Source: an uncultured Aquimarina sp. (GTDB lineage: Bacteria > Bacteroidota > Bacteroidia > Flavobacteriales > Flavobacteriaceae). Taken from it: a stretch of 64,000 bases of DNA. This document shows positions 35,165 to 45,064 of the stretch, piece by piece. Numbering within the stretch: position 1 is the stretch's first letter; every line of letters begins with the position of its first letter. Made by a program: the position numbers and the translations under genes. Location: contig NZ_CANMED010000002.1 in NCBI RefSeq assembly GCF_947496855.1, positions 682,001 through 746,000 of the forward strand. Direction: 5' to 3'. Under the pieces are notes generated by a model. It saw nothing but the letters and a program-made list of their open reading frames with translations. It was not told the origin of the DNA and ran no database searches.

Positions 35165-36907
35165 CTAGTTGTTTTTTAATTTTTCAGCTTGTCCTGCCCA
35201 ATCATCGCGTTGTGCTCTTCCTGGAAAAGATCCTGTGATACTATCTAATAAATTATATTCCGTTTCGGTCATCTTACTTACTTGATCAAAAGTATAAATA
35301 CCTATCTCATTAAGCTTTTTCTCCATTACTGGACCAATACCGTTAACCTTTTTAAGATCATCAGCTGTCTGAGTAGTTGCATCAAAAGCTCCTAAGTTAT
35401 CCAATAGGCTACTTATATCCTTCTGACTTGCTTCATTTTCTTTAGACGGTTCAGTCTCAACAATTGCAGAAGTACCCTCATAGATCACCTTAGCTTTTAC
35501 TTTAGGCAACTCATCTCTATGATCTATACCTGCTTCTCTAAGTTTTTTATATTTTTCTCCTGATGATTTCAAAATTGTTTTTACCTCTGCTTGAGCTATA
35601 ACAGGGAATGTACGTGCATACAGTAAAAATAACACAAAGAAGAATCCTATTGTTCCTATAAATATTCCTATATCAACAAATGTAGGCGAAAACATTGTCC
35701 AAGATGATGGTAAATAATCTCTGTGAAGTGAAGTCACAATAATTACAAACCGCTCAAACCACATACCTATATTAACAACTATAGAAATTATAAAAGAGAA
35801 CATTATACTTCTTCTTAGTTTAGGGAACCACATAAACTGTGGTGAGAATACATTACAAGACATCATTGCCCAGTATGCCCACCAATAAGGCCCAGTTGCT
35901 CTGTTTAAGAATGCATACTGTTCGTACTCAACACCAGAGTACCAAGCAACAAACAGCTCAGTTATATATGCCACACCTACTATAGAACCTGTAATCATAA
36001 TTACAATATTCATCAATTCGATATGTTGTATTGTGATATAGTTTTCTAATTTAGACACCTTTCTCATTATAATAAGAAGTGTATTTACCATAGCAAATCC
36101 TGAGAAAATCGCCCCTGCAACAAAATAAGGAGGAAAGATCGTTGTATGCCATCCAGGAATAACCGAGGTAGCAAAATCAAAGGATACAATCGTATGCACA
36201 GAAAGTACCAATGGTGTTGCTAAACCTGCAAGTACTAAAGATACTTCTTCAAAACGTTGCCAATCTTTAGCTCTACCACTCCATCCAAATGAAAGGATAC
36301 CATATATTTTCTTATTAAAAGGTGTAATTGCGCGGTCTCTGATCATTGCAAAATCAGGTAATAAACCAGTCCACCAAAATACTAATGATACCGAAAGATA
36401 GGTGGAAATTGCAAATACATCCCAAAGTAATGGTGAATTAAAGTTTACCCATAAAGAACCAAACTGATTCGGAATAGGCAATACCCAATATGCTAACCAA
36501 GGACGTCCCATATGTATAATTGGGAATAAACCTGCTTGAATAACCGAAAATATCGTCATTGCTTCTGCAGATCTATTAATCGCCATTCTCCACTTTTGAC
36601 GGAATAACAATAATACTGCTGAAATTAAAGTTCCAGCGTGACCTATTCCTACCCACCAAACAAAGTTGGTAATATCCCAGGCCCATCCTACTGTTTTATT
36701 TAATCCCCAGGTTCCAATACCTGTAGACACTGTGTAAATTATACAACCTATTCCCCATAGGAAAGCAAAAAGAGCGATAGAAAACACAATCCACCAAGAT
36801 TTATTTGCTTTACCTTCAACTGGTGCAGCAACATCCACAGTGACATCGTGGTACGTTTTATCGCCAGTTACTAAAGGTTTTCTTATAGGTGCTTCGTAAT
36901 GAGACAT
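35165..36907 (-). CDS. actC: alternative complex III subunit ActC (NrfD family) with C-terminal HhH domain
   Basis: A 580-residue NrfD/PsrC-type membrane protein with about ten helices, the quinol-binding subunit facing ActB. Family landmarks include NKTVGWAWDITNFVWWVGIGHAGTLISAVLLLFRQKWR and FSGFAMVNTLLIIMRKVSKLENYITIQHIELMN. After the last helix (ending about residue 436) there is a linker and, at residues about 515-580 (35168-35365), a helix-hairpin-helix module DDLKKVNGIGPVMEKKLNEIG..., like the HhH tail known on Bacteroidota ribosomal protein L21. A cytosolic HhH on a respiratory membrane protein is unexpected. Overlap and spacing with actD and actB indicate one operon. Confidence 0.94.
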   Translation of the reverse strand: MSHYEAPIRKPLVTGDKTYHDVTVDVAAPVEGKANKSWWIVFSIALFAFLWGIGCIIYTVSTGIGTWGLNKTVGWAWDITNFVWWVGIGHAGTLISAVLLLFRQKWRMAINRSAEAMTIFSVIQAGLFPIIHMGRPWLAYWVLPIPNQFGSLWVNFNSPLLWDVFAISTYLSVSLVFWWTGLLPDFAMIRDRAITPFNKKIYGILSFGWSGRAKDWQRFEEVSLVLAGLATPLVLSVHTIVSFDFATSVIPGWHTTIFPPYFVAGAIFSGFAMVNTLLIIMRKVSKLENYITIQHIELMNIVIMITGSIVGVAYITELFVAWYSGVEYEQYAFLNRATGPYWWAYWAMMSCNVFSPQFMWFPKLRRSIMFSFIISIVVNIGMWFERFVIIVTSLHRDYLPSSWTMFSPTFVDIGIFIGTIGFFFVLFLLYARTFPVIAQAEVKTILKSSGEKYKKLREAGIDHRDELPKVKAKVIYEGTSAIVETEPSKENEASQKDISSLLDNLGAFDATTQTADDLKKVNGIGPVMEKKLNEIGIYTFDQVSKMTETEYNLLDSITGSFPGRAQRDDWAGQAEKLKNN

Positions 36908-36944
36908 AATCCTTTATAATTGAATTGATTCTTTATTTAGTTAA

Positions 36945-39900
36945 TTAGGCTTCTGTAGTATTCCTTACTTTCGTGTGATACATCACATTAGGTTTAGTAC
37001 CTACATGCTCCAGTAAGTGATACATACGTTTATCCTCTGTTAATTTAGCTACTTCACTATCCTTATCATTTATATCACCAAATGTCATAGCTCCAGAAGA
37101 ACAAGCCGCCGAACAAGCTGTTTGGAATTCTCCATCCTTAATCGCTCTTCCATCTCTCTTAGCATCCAAAATTGTCTTTTGAGTCATTTGAATACACATA
37201 GAGCATTTTTCCATAACTCCTCTAGAACGAACAGTAACATCAGGATTCAATACCATACGACCTAAGTCATTATTCATATGATAATCAAACTCGTCATTTT
37301 CGTTATACAAGAACCAGTTAAATCTACGTACTTTGTAAGGACAGTTGTTCGCACAATATCTAGTACCTACACAACGGTTATATGCCATATGATTCTGACC
37401 TTGTCTTCCGTGAGACGTTGCAGCAACAGGACAAACAGTTTCACAAGGTGCGTGATTACAGTGTTGACACATTACCGGCTGAAATGCAACTTCTGGATTA
37501 TCAGAAGGGACTTCCATCTCTCCAAACTCAGACAAGGAGCTTCCTAACCCTTTCATGTTATCTTTCTTTTTATTATCCCCATCAAAGCTATCCTCTGAAG
37601 AATAATAACGGTCAATACGTAACCAGTGCATATCACGAGATCTTCTGATCTCTGACTTACCTACAACAGGAACATTATTTTCTGCGTGACATGCTATCAC
37701 ACAAGCTCCACATCCAGTACACGCATTTAAATCAATAGAAAGATTAAAATGATGTCCTATTGAACGATCAAATTCATCCCAAAGATCTACTTCTGGTGAA
37801 GTTACTTCGTATTCTATATGATTCTTACTCACTTCTGGAATTGCATTCCATTCGTGTTTATCTTTTGTATTGAAAATTTCAAGAGTCGTTTCTTTGATGA
37901 TATCACCACGACCCATTAATGTATTATGCAACTGCACACAAGCAAATTCGTGTGTACCTTCAGCTTTTGCCAATGTTACAGATTGAACTGCATTTTGATT
38001 TTGGTATAATGCATACGCATTTACACCTACTTGCATTTCCTCTTTTAGACCAGCTTTCTTACCGTATCCTAAAGCTAACCCAATAGATCCTTGAGCTTGT
38101 CCTGGCTGTATAATAACTGGTGCTGTTACACTAACACCATTAACAGTAACAGTGGCATAACTACCGTTTAACGCTCCGTTAGCCACATTCTCATTAATTA
38201 AACCAAGAGATTCAGATTCCGCATCTGCCCTGGAAACTGTTAAATAGTTATCCCAAGAAGCTCGAGTTATTGGATCAGGCATTTCTTGTAACCAAGGGTT
38301 ATTAGCCTGTTGTCCATCTCCTAAAGCAGTTTTTGTATATAATGTAAGTTCTAGTCCATTTGATTTTGCAGTAGATAACCTTCTTGCTGCAGCACCTACA
38401 TTAGGACCAGTCGGAGCTGTTTGAACTTCAGTTTCTATAGTATCTCCTTCTGGAGTAGCAATAGCAGTTTCTAACGACTCCTTTGCCAATACTGGCTTAA
38501 CTAACACTCCATCGTGTAATGCTTGATTCCAAGAAGTTCCACCTAGAACACCTGTCCAAGCACTTTTAATGTAATCATTATATGTAACATTATTTCTAGT
38601 CCACTTTAATAGTGTTTCCTGAAACTGCCTTGCATCAAATAAAGGTCGAATAGTAGGCTGTACTAAACTGTAGCTTCCTTTCTTTAACTCAACATCTCCC
38701 CAAGACTCTAAATAATGAGGGGTTGTAGCAATATAATTACAACTTGAAGCAGTTTCATCCTCATGCATACTAAATGCTACTGATATATCCACTTTTTCTA
38801 AACCAGCTTTAAACTCCGCTGCATTAGAAAGAGAGTATACCGGATTAACGCCTGCAATTAAAAGACCTCCAACACGTCCTGCGTTCATATCTTTTACTAA
38901 CTGAGCAACAGCTTTCGCATTACCCTGACGTATTTTTCTTGGTGTACTCTCATTAAAAGCTTTACTATTGATATGTTTATTAATATCTAAAACCAATAAT
39001 TGTGCATCTACATCCTGAATTCCTGAAACAACAACAGCGTTACTTCCAGCTTTCTGGATTTGTTTAGCAGCCTTTACAACCGCTGCATCCAATTCCGCAT
39101 CTAATGATCCTTTGGATCCAGCACCTGTTACATACTTATATAATGCAGCTAACACCTGTTTTTGTTGTGTAGGTGTAGCCTTAATTCTTTTATCTGCATT
39201 TGCTCCAGAAAGTGACATATTTGCCTCGAACTGAATATGCTTTGACATTTTTCCATTTTTTGGAATACGTCCTTTAGCATAACCAGAATCATATCCCCCT
39301 CCTTGCCAATCTCCTAAGAAATCCGCAGCAATACTAACAACAGTATTTACCTTAGAAAAATCATAATCCGCAAGTGCTCTTTCACCATACATCATCTCAT
39401 AGGCATCTAAAGCCTCACTAGAAGAAACAGCGTCATATACTACGTGAGAAACGTTACCATATTTAGCCTTAAATTCTGATATCAATTTAGAGGTTGAAGG
39501 GCTTGCAAATGTCTGAGTCAACAATACAATTTGCTTACCACCAAGGCTATTTAGTTTAACACCAACTTCTTTATCAAGGTCTTCCCAACTAATATCTTCT
39601 TTTGCTTTTTTAGGCCCCTGTAAACGAGAACTATCATACAATGACAGAACTGACGCATGGACCCTAGCGTTTGCTTCTCCATTAGAAGTAGCAAGATTAT
39701 TATTCTCTACCTTTATTGGACGACCTTCTCTTGTCTTAATTAAAACACTTGCAAAATCAAAACCATCAGCAATTGTAGTTGCATAATAGTTAGCAACACC
39801 AGGAACAATTCTTTCTGGCTGCACTACATATGGTATTGACTTAATAACTGGTCCTTCACAAGCTGCCAAAGACGCAGCTGCTGTACTAAAACCTACATAT

Positions 39901-40070
39901 TTAAGAAAATCACGACGTGAAGTTGAAGAATTCTCCAGAGATGATTTATCCCCTAAAAACTCATCCGTAGGAACTTCCTGAACGAACTCATTTTGTTGTA
40001 GCGTCTCAACAATAGAGCTATTTTCTTTTAGCTCTTCAACACTTTTCCAGTATTTCTTGTTTGATGACAT
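36945..40070 (-). CDS. actB: alternative complex III subunit ActB (molybdopterin-like plus iron-sulfur fusion)
   Basis: A 1041-residue fused subunit. The N-terminus has a TAT-type signal (SRRDFLKYVGFSTAAASLAAC at about residues 52-72), so it is exported folded. Then comes a molybdopterin-oxidoreductase-like domain that in this complex binds no molybdenum, and from about residue 770 a ferredoxin domain with cysteine sets CTGCGACVIACHAEN, CQHCNHAPCETVCPVAA, CVGTRYCANNCPYKVRRF and CSMCIQ...CSAACSSGAMTFG, for three [4Fe-4S] and one [3Fe-4S] cluster as known in ActB. It takes electrons from the quinol site of ActC and hands them to ActA/ActE hemes. Follows actA by 56 bases. Confidence 0.96.
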   Translation of the reverse strand: MSSNKKYWKSVEELKENSSIVETLQQNEFVQEVPTDEFLGDKSSLENSSTSRRDFLKYVGFSTAAASLAACEGPVIKSIPYVVQPERIVPGVANYYATTIADGFDFASVLIKTREGRPIKVENNNLATSNGEANARVHASVLSLYDSSRLQGPKKAKEDISWEDLDKEVGVKLNSLGGKQIVLLTQTFASPSTSKLISEFKAKYGNVSHVVYDAVSSSEALDAYEMMYGERALADYDFSKVNTVVSIAADFLGDWQGGGYDSGYAKGRIPKNGKMSKHIQFEANMSLSGANADKRIKATPTQQKQVLAALYKYVTGAGSKGSLDAELDAAVVKAAKQIQKAGSNAVVVSGIQDVDAQLLVLDINKHINSKAFNESTPRKIRQGNAKAVAQLVKDMNAGRVGGLLIAGVNPVYSLSNAAEFKAGLEKVDISVAFSMHEDETASSCNYIATTPHYLESWGDVELKKGSYSLVQPTIRPLFDARQFQETLLKWTRNNVTYNDYIKSAWTGVLGGTSWNQALHDGVLVKPVLAKESLETAIATPEGDTIETEVQTAPTGPNVGAAARRLSTAKSNGLELTLYTKTALGDGQQANNPWLQEMPDPITRASWDNYLTVSRADAESESLGLINENVANGALNGSYATVTVNGVSVTAPVIIQPGQAQGSIGLALGYGKKAGLKEEMQVGVNAYALYQNQNAVQSVTLAKAEGTHEFACVQLHNTLMGRGDIIKETTLEIFNTKDKHEWNAIPEVSKNHIEYEVTSPEVDLWDEFDRSIGHHFNLSIDLNACTGCGACVIACHAENNVPVVGKSEIRRSRDMHWLRIDRYYSSEDSFDGDNKKKDNMKGLGSSLSEFGEMEVPSDNPEVAFQPVMCQHCNHAPCETVCPVAATSHGRQGQNHMAYNRCVGTRYCANNCPYKVRRFNWFLYNENDEFDYHMNNDLGRMVLNPDVTVRSRGVMEKCSMCIQMTQKTILDAKRDGRAIKDGEFQTACSAACSSGAMTFGDINDKDSEVAKLTEDKRMYHLLEHVGTKPNVMYHTKVRNTTEA

Positions 40071-40126
40071 ATATAATTGATATTAGCTTCTTACTTATTT
40101 TCTCGCTTAAACGAATAAATCATTTA

Positions 40127-41446
40127 TTAATAATGGCACTTACCACATTCTAGACCACCCATTTGAGCAGCAGTGAGTTTGTCCACCCCGTACTTCTTAG
40201 ACAATTCTGTATGAATTTTTTCATAATATTCGTTGCCTTCCGTTTTTACATTGGTTTCTCTATGACAATTGATACACCATCCCATAGTTAGCGGAGCATG
40301 TTGATACATAATCTCCATCTCTTCCACGGGCCCATGACATTTCTGACACTCTATTCCCGCCACACTTACGTGCTGAGAGTGATTGAAATATGCAAAATCA
40401 GGAAGATTATGAATACGAACCCATTTAACAGGCTCAGTATCCCCAGTGTAAGATTGTGTATTTTCATCCCAACCTACGGCCTTATATAATTTCTTAATCT
40501 CTCCATCATAAAATTCTTTAGAGTAATCAGCTGTTGCCGTGGCATCTGCTACCTCACTAATTGATTTATGACAGTTCATACATACATTTAGTGAAGGAAT
40601 TCCAGAATGCTTAGAAACCCTAGCAGAAGAGTGACAATACTTACACTCTATCTTATTATCACCAGCGTGAATCTTATGAGAATAATGAATTGGCTGAATT
40701 GGCATATACCCTTGATCAACTCCTACTTGCATAAAATACCCATACACAAAGTAACCACTAGCTAACAACAAAAATATTGCTGTTACTAATACTAAAAATT
40801 GATTCTTTACAAATGCTTCCCATATTGGAGTCCTAGCTTCCGTCTCTGGTAATTCAACTCCGTTAGCTACTGCAAAACTCCTAAGTGTTTTGTTTACTAA
40901 AAACAACACAACTACTAACATCAGAAACACTAATGCTAAAGCCGCCAAAACAAGATTAGAAGAAACCCCGGAATCCGAACTTTTACCGTCTACATCAGGA
41001 CCTCCCTTAGGAACTTCCGGTGTAGCTTTCGGCACAGAAACATACGCTAAGATATTATCAATATCTGTGTTAGTTAATTGCGGAAATGCATTCATAGGAG
41101 TTTTATTATACTCCTCCCAAATTGCCACTGCATCTGCATCACCAGAAGCAATCATAGCTGCACTATTCTTTATCCAAGAATACAACCATTCTGTATCACG
41201 CCTTTCTTTAACTCCGAACAGTGCCGGACCTGTCATCTTTTTGTAACGCTTATGACAAGCAGCACATAGCGATTTAAATAACGCTTCCCCTTTAGCTACA
41301 TCTCCACCTGCGGCAGATTCCTCAGCAACAACTTCAGTTGATGCCGGTTCTTCCTGAGCAAAAACTGGATTCAATAAAGAGAATAAAAAAACAGTTCCTA
41401 AAAGTAGGAGTTTTGAGGCTGAATTTCGGTATTTCACCTGTTTCAT
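40127..41446 (-). CDS. actA: alternative complex III subunit ActA, multiheme cytochrome c
   Basis: A 439-residue protein with a signal peptide (cleavage near VFAQ) and six CxxCH heme sites. One, CAACHKRYKKMTGPALFGV (about residue 62), belongs to an N-terminal monoheme domain; five (CKYCH, CMNCH, CQKCH, CINCH, CGKCH) form the pentaheme part after two transmembrane helices (about residues 166-186 and 213-234). The extra N-terminal class I cytochrome makes it longer than a plain pentaheme ActA, as in other flavobacteria. First gene of the operon; a -7-like box is at 41538-41545. Confidence 0.95.
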   Translation of the reverse strand: MKQVKYRNSASKLLLLGTVFLFSLLNPVFAQEEPASTEVVAEESAAGGDVAKGEALFKSLCAACHKRYKKMTGPALFGVKERRDTEWLYSWIKNSAAMIASGDADAVAIWEEYNKTPMNAFPQLTNTDIDNILAYVSVPKATPEVPKGGPDVDGKSSDSGVSSNLVLAALALVFLMLVVVLFLVNKTLRSFAVANGVELPETEARTPIWEAFVKNQFLVLVTAIFLLLASGYFVYGYFMQVGVDQGYMPIQPIHYSHKIHAGDNKIECKYCHSSARVSKHSGIPSLNVCMNCHKSISEVADATATADYSKEFYDGEIKKLYKAVGWDENTQSYTGDTEPVKWVRIHNLPDFAYFNHSQHVSVAGIECQKCHGPVEEMEIMYQHAPLTMGWCINCHRETNVKTEGNEYYEKIHTELSKKYGVDKLTAAQMGGLECGKCHY

Positions 41447-41537
41447 ATTATTAAGTAGAATTATCGTCTAAATTTTGGTATGGTTTTTTCACTATTAGCA
41501 AAAAACGGGTAAAAACCACGCCCATTTAATTCGACAG

Positions 41538-41545
41538 CAAAAGTA
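41538..41545 (-). promoter_or_regulatory. predicted -7 element for the act-cox operon
   Basis: TACTTTTG on the minus strand, about 92 bases before the actA ATG, fits TAnnTTTG. The -33 box is weak. It implies a leader of roughly 85 bases for this long respiratory transcript. Confidence 0.4.
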
Positions 41546-41643
41546 CTATAATAAGTCGATTTTAGAAATGTTAGCGAACTGTTAAGTGCTAATTTATAAC
41601 TATTCTAAATAATATTTTTAAAGGAAATTGAGTTATTAAACTT

Positions 41644-41651
41644 TACCTTTG
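41644..41651 (+). promoter_or_regulatory. predicted -7 element for the SPOR protein gene
   Basis: TACCTTTG on the plus strand, 17 bases before the ATG at 41669, matches the consensus exactly; TTG at 41628-41630 is somewhat too near for an ideal -33 box. Together with the act promoter it makes this 222-base gap a divergent promoter region. Confidence 0.5.
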
Positions 41652-41668
41652 TACCAAATCTATTTGTA

Positions 41669-42121
41669 ATGAGAATTTTAAATAAAAAAAACAACCTTTT
41701 ACTACTAGGTTTTTGTTTTACAGGAATCACTTATCTAAGTGCACAGGACTCTACTAATTCCGATAATCCATCGGTTTTTACCACAATAGAGATAGCTCCT
41801 CATGCCAAACCAGTCATCACTATTAATCAAGACCCTAGAATTAAGCAACTATTGGACATCAAGACGAAAATGGACAAAGAAGGTGTGCTTAGTGAGAATT
41901 ACAGAGTTCAATTATATAATGGAAATATGAATGAAGCTCAAAAGGTCCTAAAGAAAGCAGAGGCTACTTTTCCGCAATGGAGAACCGACATAAAATGGGA
42001 AACTCCAGATTTTAAAGTTTGGATCGGTAACTACAGAAGTAAACTAGAAACAGACCGAGCCCTAAAGGACATTAAAAAAGAATTTGCAGGTGCATTCCCT
42101 TTTAAGCCAGAAAAAAAATAA
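41669..42121 (+). CDS. SPOR domain-containing exported protein
   Basis: A 150-residue protein with a signal peptide ending at LSAQ and a C-terminal SPOR domain: YRVQLYNGNMNEAQKVLKKAEATFPQWRTDIKWETPDFKVWIGNYRSKLETDRALKDIKKEFAGAF, with the expected beta-alpha-beta repeat and the final VWIGNYRSKLEADRAL type motif. SPOR domains bind glycan strands of peptidoglycan stripped of stem peptides, mostly at division septa; the small flavobacterial forms are of unknown detailed role. Transcribed away from the act operon and toward infB, with a shared two-way terminator after it. Confidence 0.88.
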   Translation: MRILNKKNNLLLLGFCFTGITYLSAQDSTNSDNPSVFTTIEIAPHAKPVITINQDPRIKQLLDIKTKMDKEGVLSENYRVQLYNGNMNEAQKVLKKAEATFPQWRTDIKWETPDFKVWIGNYRSKLETDRALKDIKKEFAGAFPFKPEKK

Positions 42122-42143
42122 ACACCATTGCACATTAAAAAAC

Positions 42144-42173
42144 AAAAAGCCCGATCATATGATCGGGCTTTTT
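42144..42173. terminator. bidirectional terminator between SPOR gene and infB
   Basis: Perfect palindrome AAAAAGCCCGATCAT/ATGATCGGGCTTTTT (15 bp per arm). A run on the left and T run on the right suit both the rightward SPOR gene and the leftward infB operon. Confidence 0.88.
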
Positions 42174-42197
42174 CTATATTATATAAAACTTAAGGTT

Positions 42198-45020
42198 TTA
42201 TAATTTTTTCTTCACAGCTACTTCCTGGAAAGATTCAATTACATCTCCTATTTTAATATCATTATAATTCTTGACTTGTAATCCACAATCGTATCCTTTC
42301 GACACTTCTTTTGCATCATCTTTAAATCTCTTCAGAGAAGACAATTCTCCAGTAAACACAACCACACCTTCACGGATTAGTCGTATTCCAGCATTACGGA
42401 TTATCTTACCAGTTTGTACCATACAACCTGCAATAGTACCAACTTTAGAAATCTTAAATGTTTCTCTGATTTCCGCCGTACCAGTAATCTCCTCTTTCAT
42501 AACCGGAGAAAGCATACCTTCCATTGCATCTTTCAGATCATTGATTGCGTCATAGATAATAGAATATGTTCTGATATCGATTTCTTCTTTATCTGCAACC
42601 TGGCGAGCATTCCCCGCAGGCCTTACATTAAATCCAATGATTATTGCATCAGAAGCCGAAGCTAACAACACATCACTCTCTGTAATAGCACCAACAGCTT
42701 TATGAATAATATTTACATGAATTTCTTCTGTAGATAATTTCTGGAAAGAATCTGTTAAAGCTTCTACGGAACCATCCACATCACCTTTAAGGATAATATT
42801 TAATTCTTTAAAGTCTCCAAGAGCAATTCGACGTCCAATCTCATCAAGCGTAATATGTCGTTGTGTTCTTACAGATTGCTCTCTATGCAATTGAGCTCTT
42901 TTAGACGCTATATCTTTAGCCTCTCTTTCATCCTCTAAAACACTAAATTTATCACCTGCTTGCGGCGCACCATCGAGACCTAAAATTGAAACCGGAGTAG
43001 ATGGCCCTGCCTTCTTAACATTATTTCCTCGTTCATCCTGCATCGCCTTCACCTTTCCACTATTCTTACCAGCTAATACATAATCTCCCACACTTAAGGT
43101 TCCTGTTTGCACCAAAATTGTAGATACATATCCTCTACCTTTATCAAGGAAAGCCTCCACTACTGTTCCCGAAGCAAATCGATCTGGATTAGCCTTCAAT
43201 TCAAGAATTTCAGCCTCCAATAATACTTTCTCTAAAAGCTCCTTAACTCCTAATCCAGTTTTAGCAGAGATATCGTGAGATTGAATTTTTCCACCCCAAT
43301 CTTCTACCAATAAATTCATAGAAGCCAGCTTCTCTTTTATCTTTTCCGGATTAGCTTCCTGTCTATCTACTTTATTTATTGCAAAAATTATAGGAACTCC
43401 TGCGGCTTGAGCATGACTAATTGCTTCTTTTGTCTGCGGCATTACATCATCATCTGCTGCAATTACAATAATAGCTAAATCCGTAACCTGAGCACCACGA
43501 GCACGCATCGCTGTAAACGCTTCGTGACCAGGTGTATCTAAGAATGCTATTTTTTGCCCATTTTCCAACTGTACACCGTATGCACCAATATGTTGAGTAA
43601 TCCCACCACTTTCTCCTGCAATCACATTCTCTTCACGAATATAATCCAGCAAAGAAGTTTTACCGTGATCTACGTGTCCCATTACAGTAACAATAGGCGC
43701 TCTTAGAACAAGATCTTCTGGAGCATCAACAATTTCTTCAATTGATTCCTCTATATCAGAAGTAACGAAATCTACCTCATAACCAAATTCATCAGCAACA
43801 ATAGACAATGTCTCTGCATCCAAACGTTGATTCATCGTAACCATAATACCAAGAGACATACAAGCTGAAATTACTTGCGTTGTAGGAACGTCCATCATAG
43901 TCGCTACCTCTGAAACAGTAACAAATTCTGTTACTTTCAACACTTTACTTTCTTGTTCTTGTTGAGCTACATCATCTTCCGCTTTTTGACGGTGTTGATC
44001 ACGCTTATCTCTACGATATTTTGCGGCTTTAGATTTATTTGATTTCCCTTGAAGTTTTTCAAGAGTCTCTCTAACCTGCTTTTGTACTTCTTCTTCGCTT
44101 GGCTCTTCTTTAACAACAGTTGGCCTTTTCCCTTTTCCAGGGCCACGATTTCCGGGTCCACGATTTCCAGGACCACGATTTCCAGGGCCACGATTTCCAC
44201 CTCTATTTCCAGGTCCTCCAGGCTTAGAAGCACCATCTTTACTTATTCTTCTACGACGCTTTTTTGCATCTCCATCAGAAGACTTATCAGATTTCTCTTC
44301 CTTCTTTTTAGGTGGTTTCTGAAATTTAGTTAAATCAATTTTTTGACCTGTAAAATTAGGCCCATCCAATTTCTTATATTGAGTAGCAACTTTTACAGGT
44401 TCAGCTGGAGCTTCCGGTTCTTGTGAAACAGGAGACTCTTTTTTAGGAGCTGATTGCTCGGCTTGTTTTACAGCCTTTTTTTGCTCTAAATCGATAGGAG
44501 CCACTTTTGCTATTTTTATACCTTTTTTTGCAGGTCTATTAGAAACCACTTCAGGTTCCTTAGTTTGCTCCTTTTCTTTTTCTTTTACCTCTTCCTTCTT
44601 AGGAGCTTCTGCTGTTTTTGTTGCTTCTTTTTCTTCGGGCTGTTCCGCAACTTCTTCTTTCTCCTTCTTATCCAATTCGATCTTACCTACCTGCTTAGGT
44701 CCTGTTAATTGGGCTTTAGCTTTTACAACTTCACGGGCTTCAGCACGCTTGCGCCTTTCTTCCTGTTCTGTCTCTATCTGCACTCGAAGCGCTTCCTTTT
44801 CTTTTCTTTTTTCCTCACCAACCTCTTTGGAAGCCACTTTCTTACTCTTGTCTGTCTGGAATTCATCAAACAACAGCTGATAGATCTCTGTAGAAATTTT
44901 TGTGGTAGGACGTGAGTCTATCTCATGACCTTTTGAATTCAAAAAGTCAACAGCCCGATCTAGCGAGATATTGAATTCACGTAATACCTTATTTAATCTC
45001 ATTGTTTTTGCTTCAGCCAT
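42198..45020 (-). CDS. infB: translation initiation factor IF-2
   Basis: A 940-residue IF-2. N-terminal IF2_N motif ([29 protein letters not shown]), a long charged low-complexity linker containing a Gly-Pro-Asn-Arg repeat, a second IF2_N-type motif ([25 protein letters not shown]), then the GTPase G domain with G1 [12 protein letters not shown]3 DTPGHEAF, G4 NKVD and G5 SAKTG, followed by domains II-IV. It places initiator tRNA on the ribosome. Last gene of rimP-nusA-infB, 44 bases after nusA, ended by the two-way terminator. Confidence 0.97.
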   Translation of the reverse strand: MAEAKTMRLNKVLREFNISLDRAVDFLNSKGHEIDSRPTTKISTEIYQLLFDEFQTDKSKKVASKEVGEEKRKEKEALRVQIETEQEERRKRAEAREVVKAKAQLTGPKQVGKIELDKKEKEEVAEQPEEKEATKTAEAPKKEEVKEKEKEQTKEPEVVSNRPAKKGIKIAKVAPIDLEQKKAVKQAEQSAPKKESPVSQEPEAPAEPVKVATQYKKLDGPNFTGQKIDLTKFQKPPKKKEEKSDKSSDGDAKKRRRRISKDGASKPGGPGNRGGNRGPGNRGPGNRGPGNRGPGKGKRPTVVKEEPSEEEVQKQVRETLEKLQGKSNKSKAAKYRRDKRDQHRQKAEDDVAQQEQESKVLKVTEFVTVSEVATMMDVPTTQVISACMSLGIMVTMNQRLDAETLSIVADEFGYEVDFVTSDIEESIEEIVDAPEDLVLRAPIVTVMGHVDHGKTSLLDYIREENVIAGESGGITQHIGAYGVQLENGQKIAFLDTPGHEAFTAMRARGAQVTDLAIIVIAADDDVMPQTKEAISHAQAAGVPIIFAINKVDRQEANPEKIKEKLASMNLLVEDWGGKIQSHDISAKTGLGVKELLEKVLLEAEILELKANPDRFASGTVVEAFLDKGRGYVSTILVQTGTLSVGDYVLAGKNSGKVKAMQDERGNNVKKAGPSTPVSILGLDGAPQAGDKFSVLEDEREAKDIASKRAQLHREQSVRTQRHITLDEIGRRIALGDFKELNIILKGDVDGSVEALTDSFQKLSTEEIHVNIIHKAVGAITESDVLLASASDAIIIGFNVRPAGNARQVADKEEIDIRTYSIIYDAINDLKDAMEGMLSPVMKEEITGTAEIRETFKISKVGTIAGCMVQTGKIIRNAGIRLIREGVVVFTGELSSLKRFKDDAKEVSKGYDCGLQVKNYNDIKIGDVIESFQEVAVKKKL
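44141..44200 (-). repeat. 15-base tandem repeat inside infB
   Basis: About four copies of a 15-base unit (CCACGATTTCC plus a variable GGG/AGG/AGG) encode repeated RGPGN units in the IF-2 linker. Coding repeat in a disordered region; copy number may vary between strains. Confidence 0.8.
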
Positions 45021-45064
45021 AAATGCCTTTTATTTTATGCTCAAATATAAATTAATTGAAGTTA

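Noticed and set aside
44141..44200. Possible CRISPR-like array
   Set aside because: The 15-base units are contiguous without spacers and lie in frame in infB.
43967..44333. Repetitive frames on both strands inside infB
   Set aside because: Shadows of the IF-2 Gly-Asn-Arg repeat; their E/V or S/T repeats are created by the repeat in other frames.
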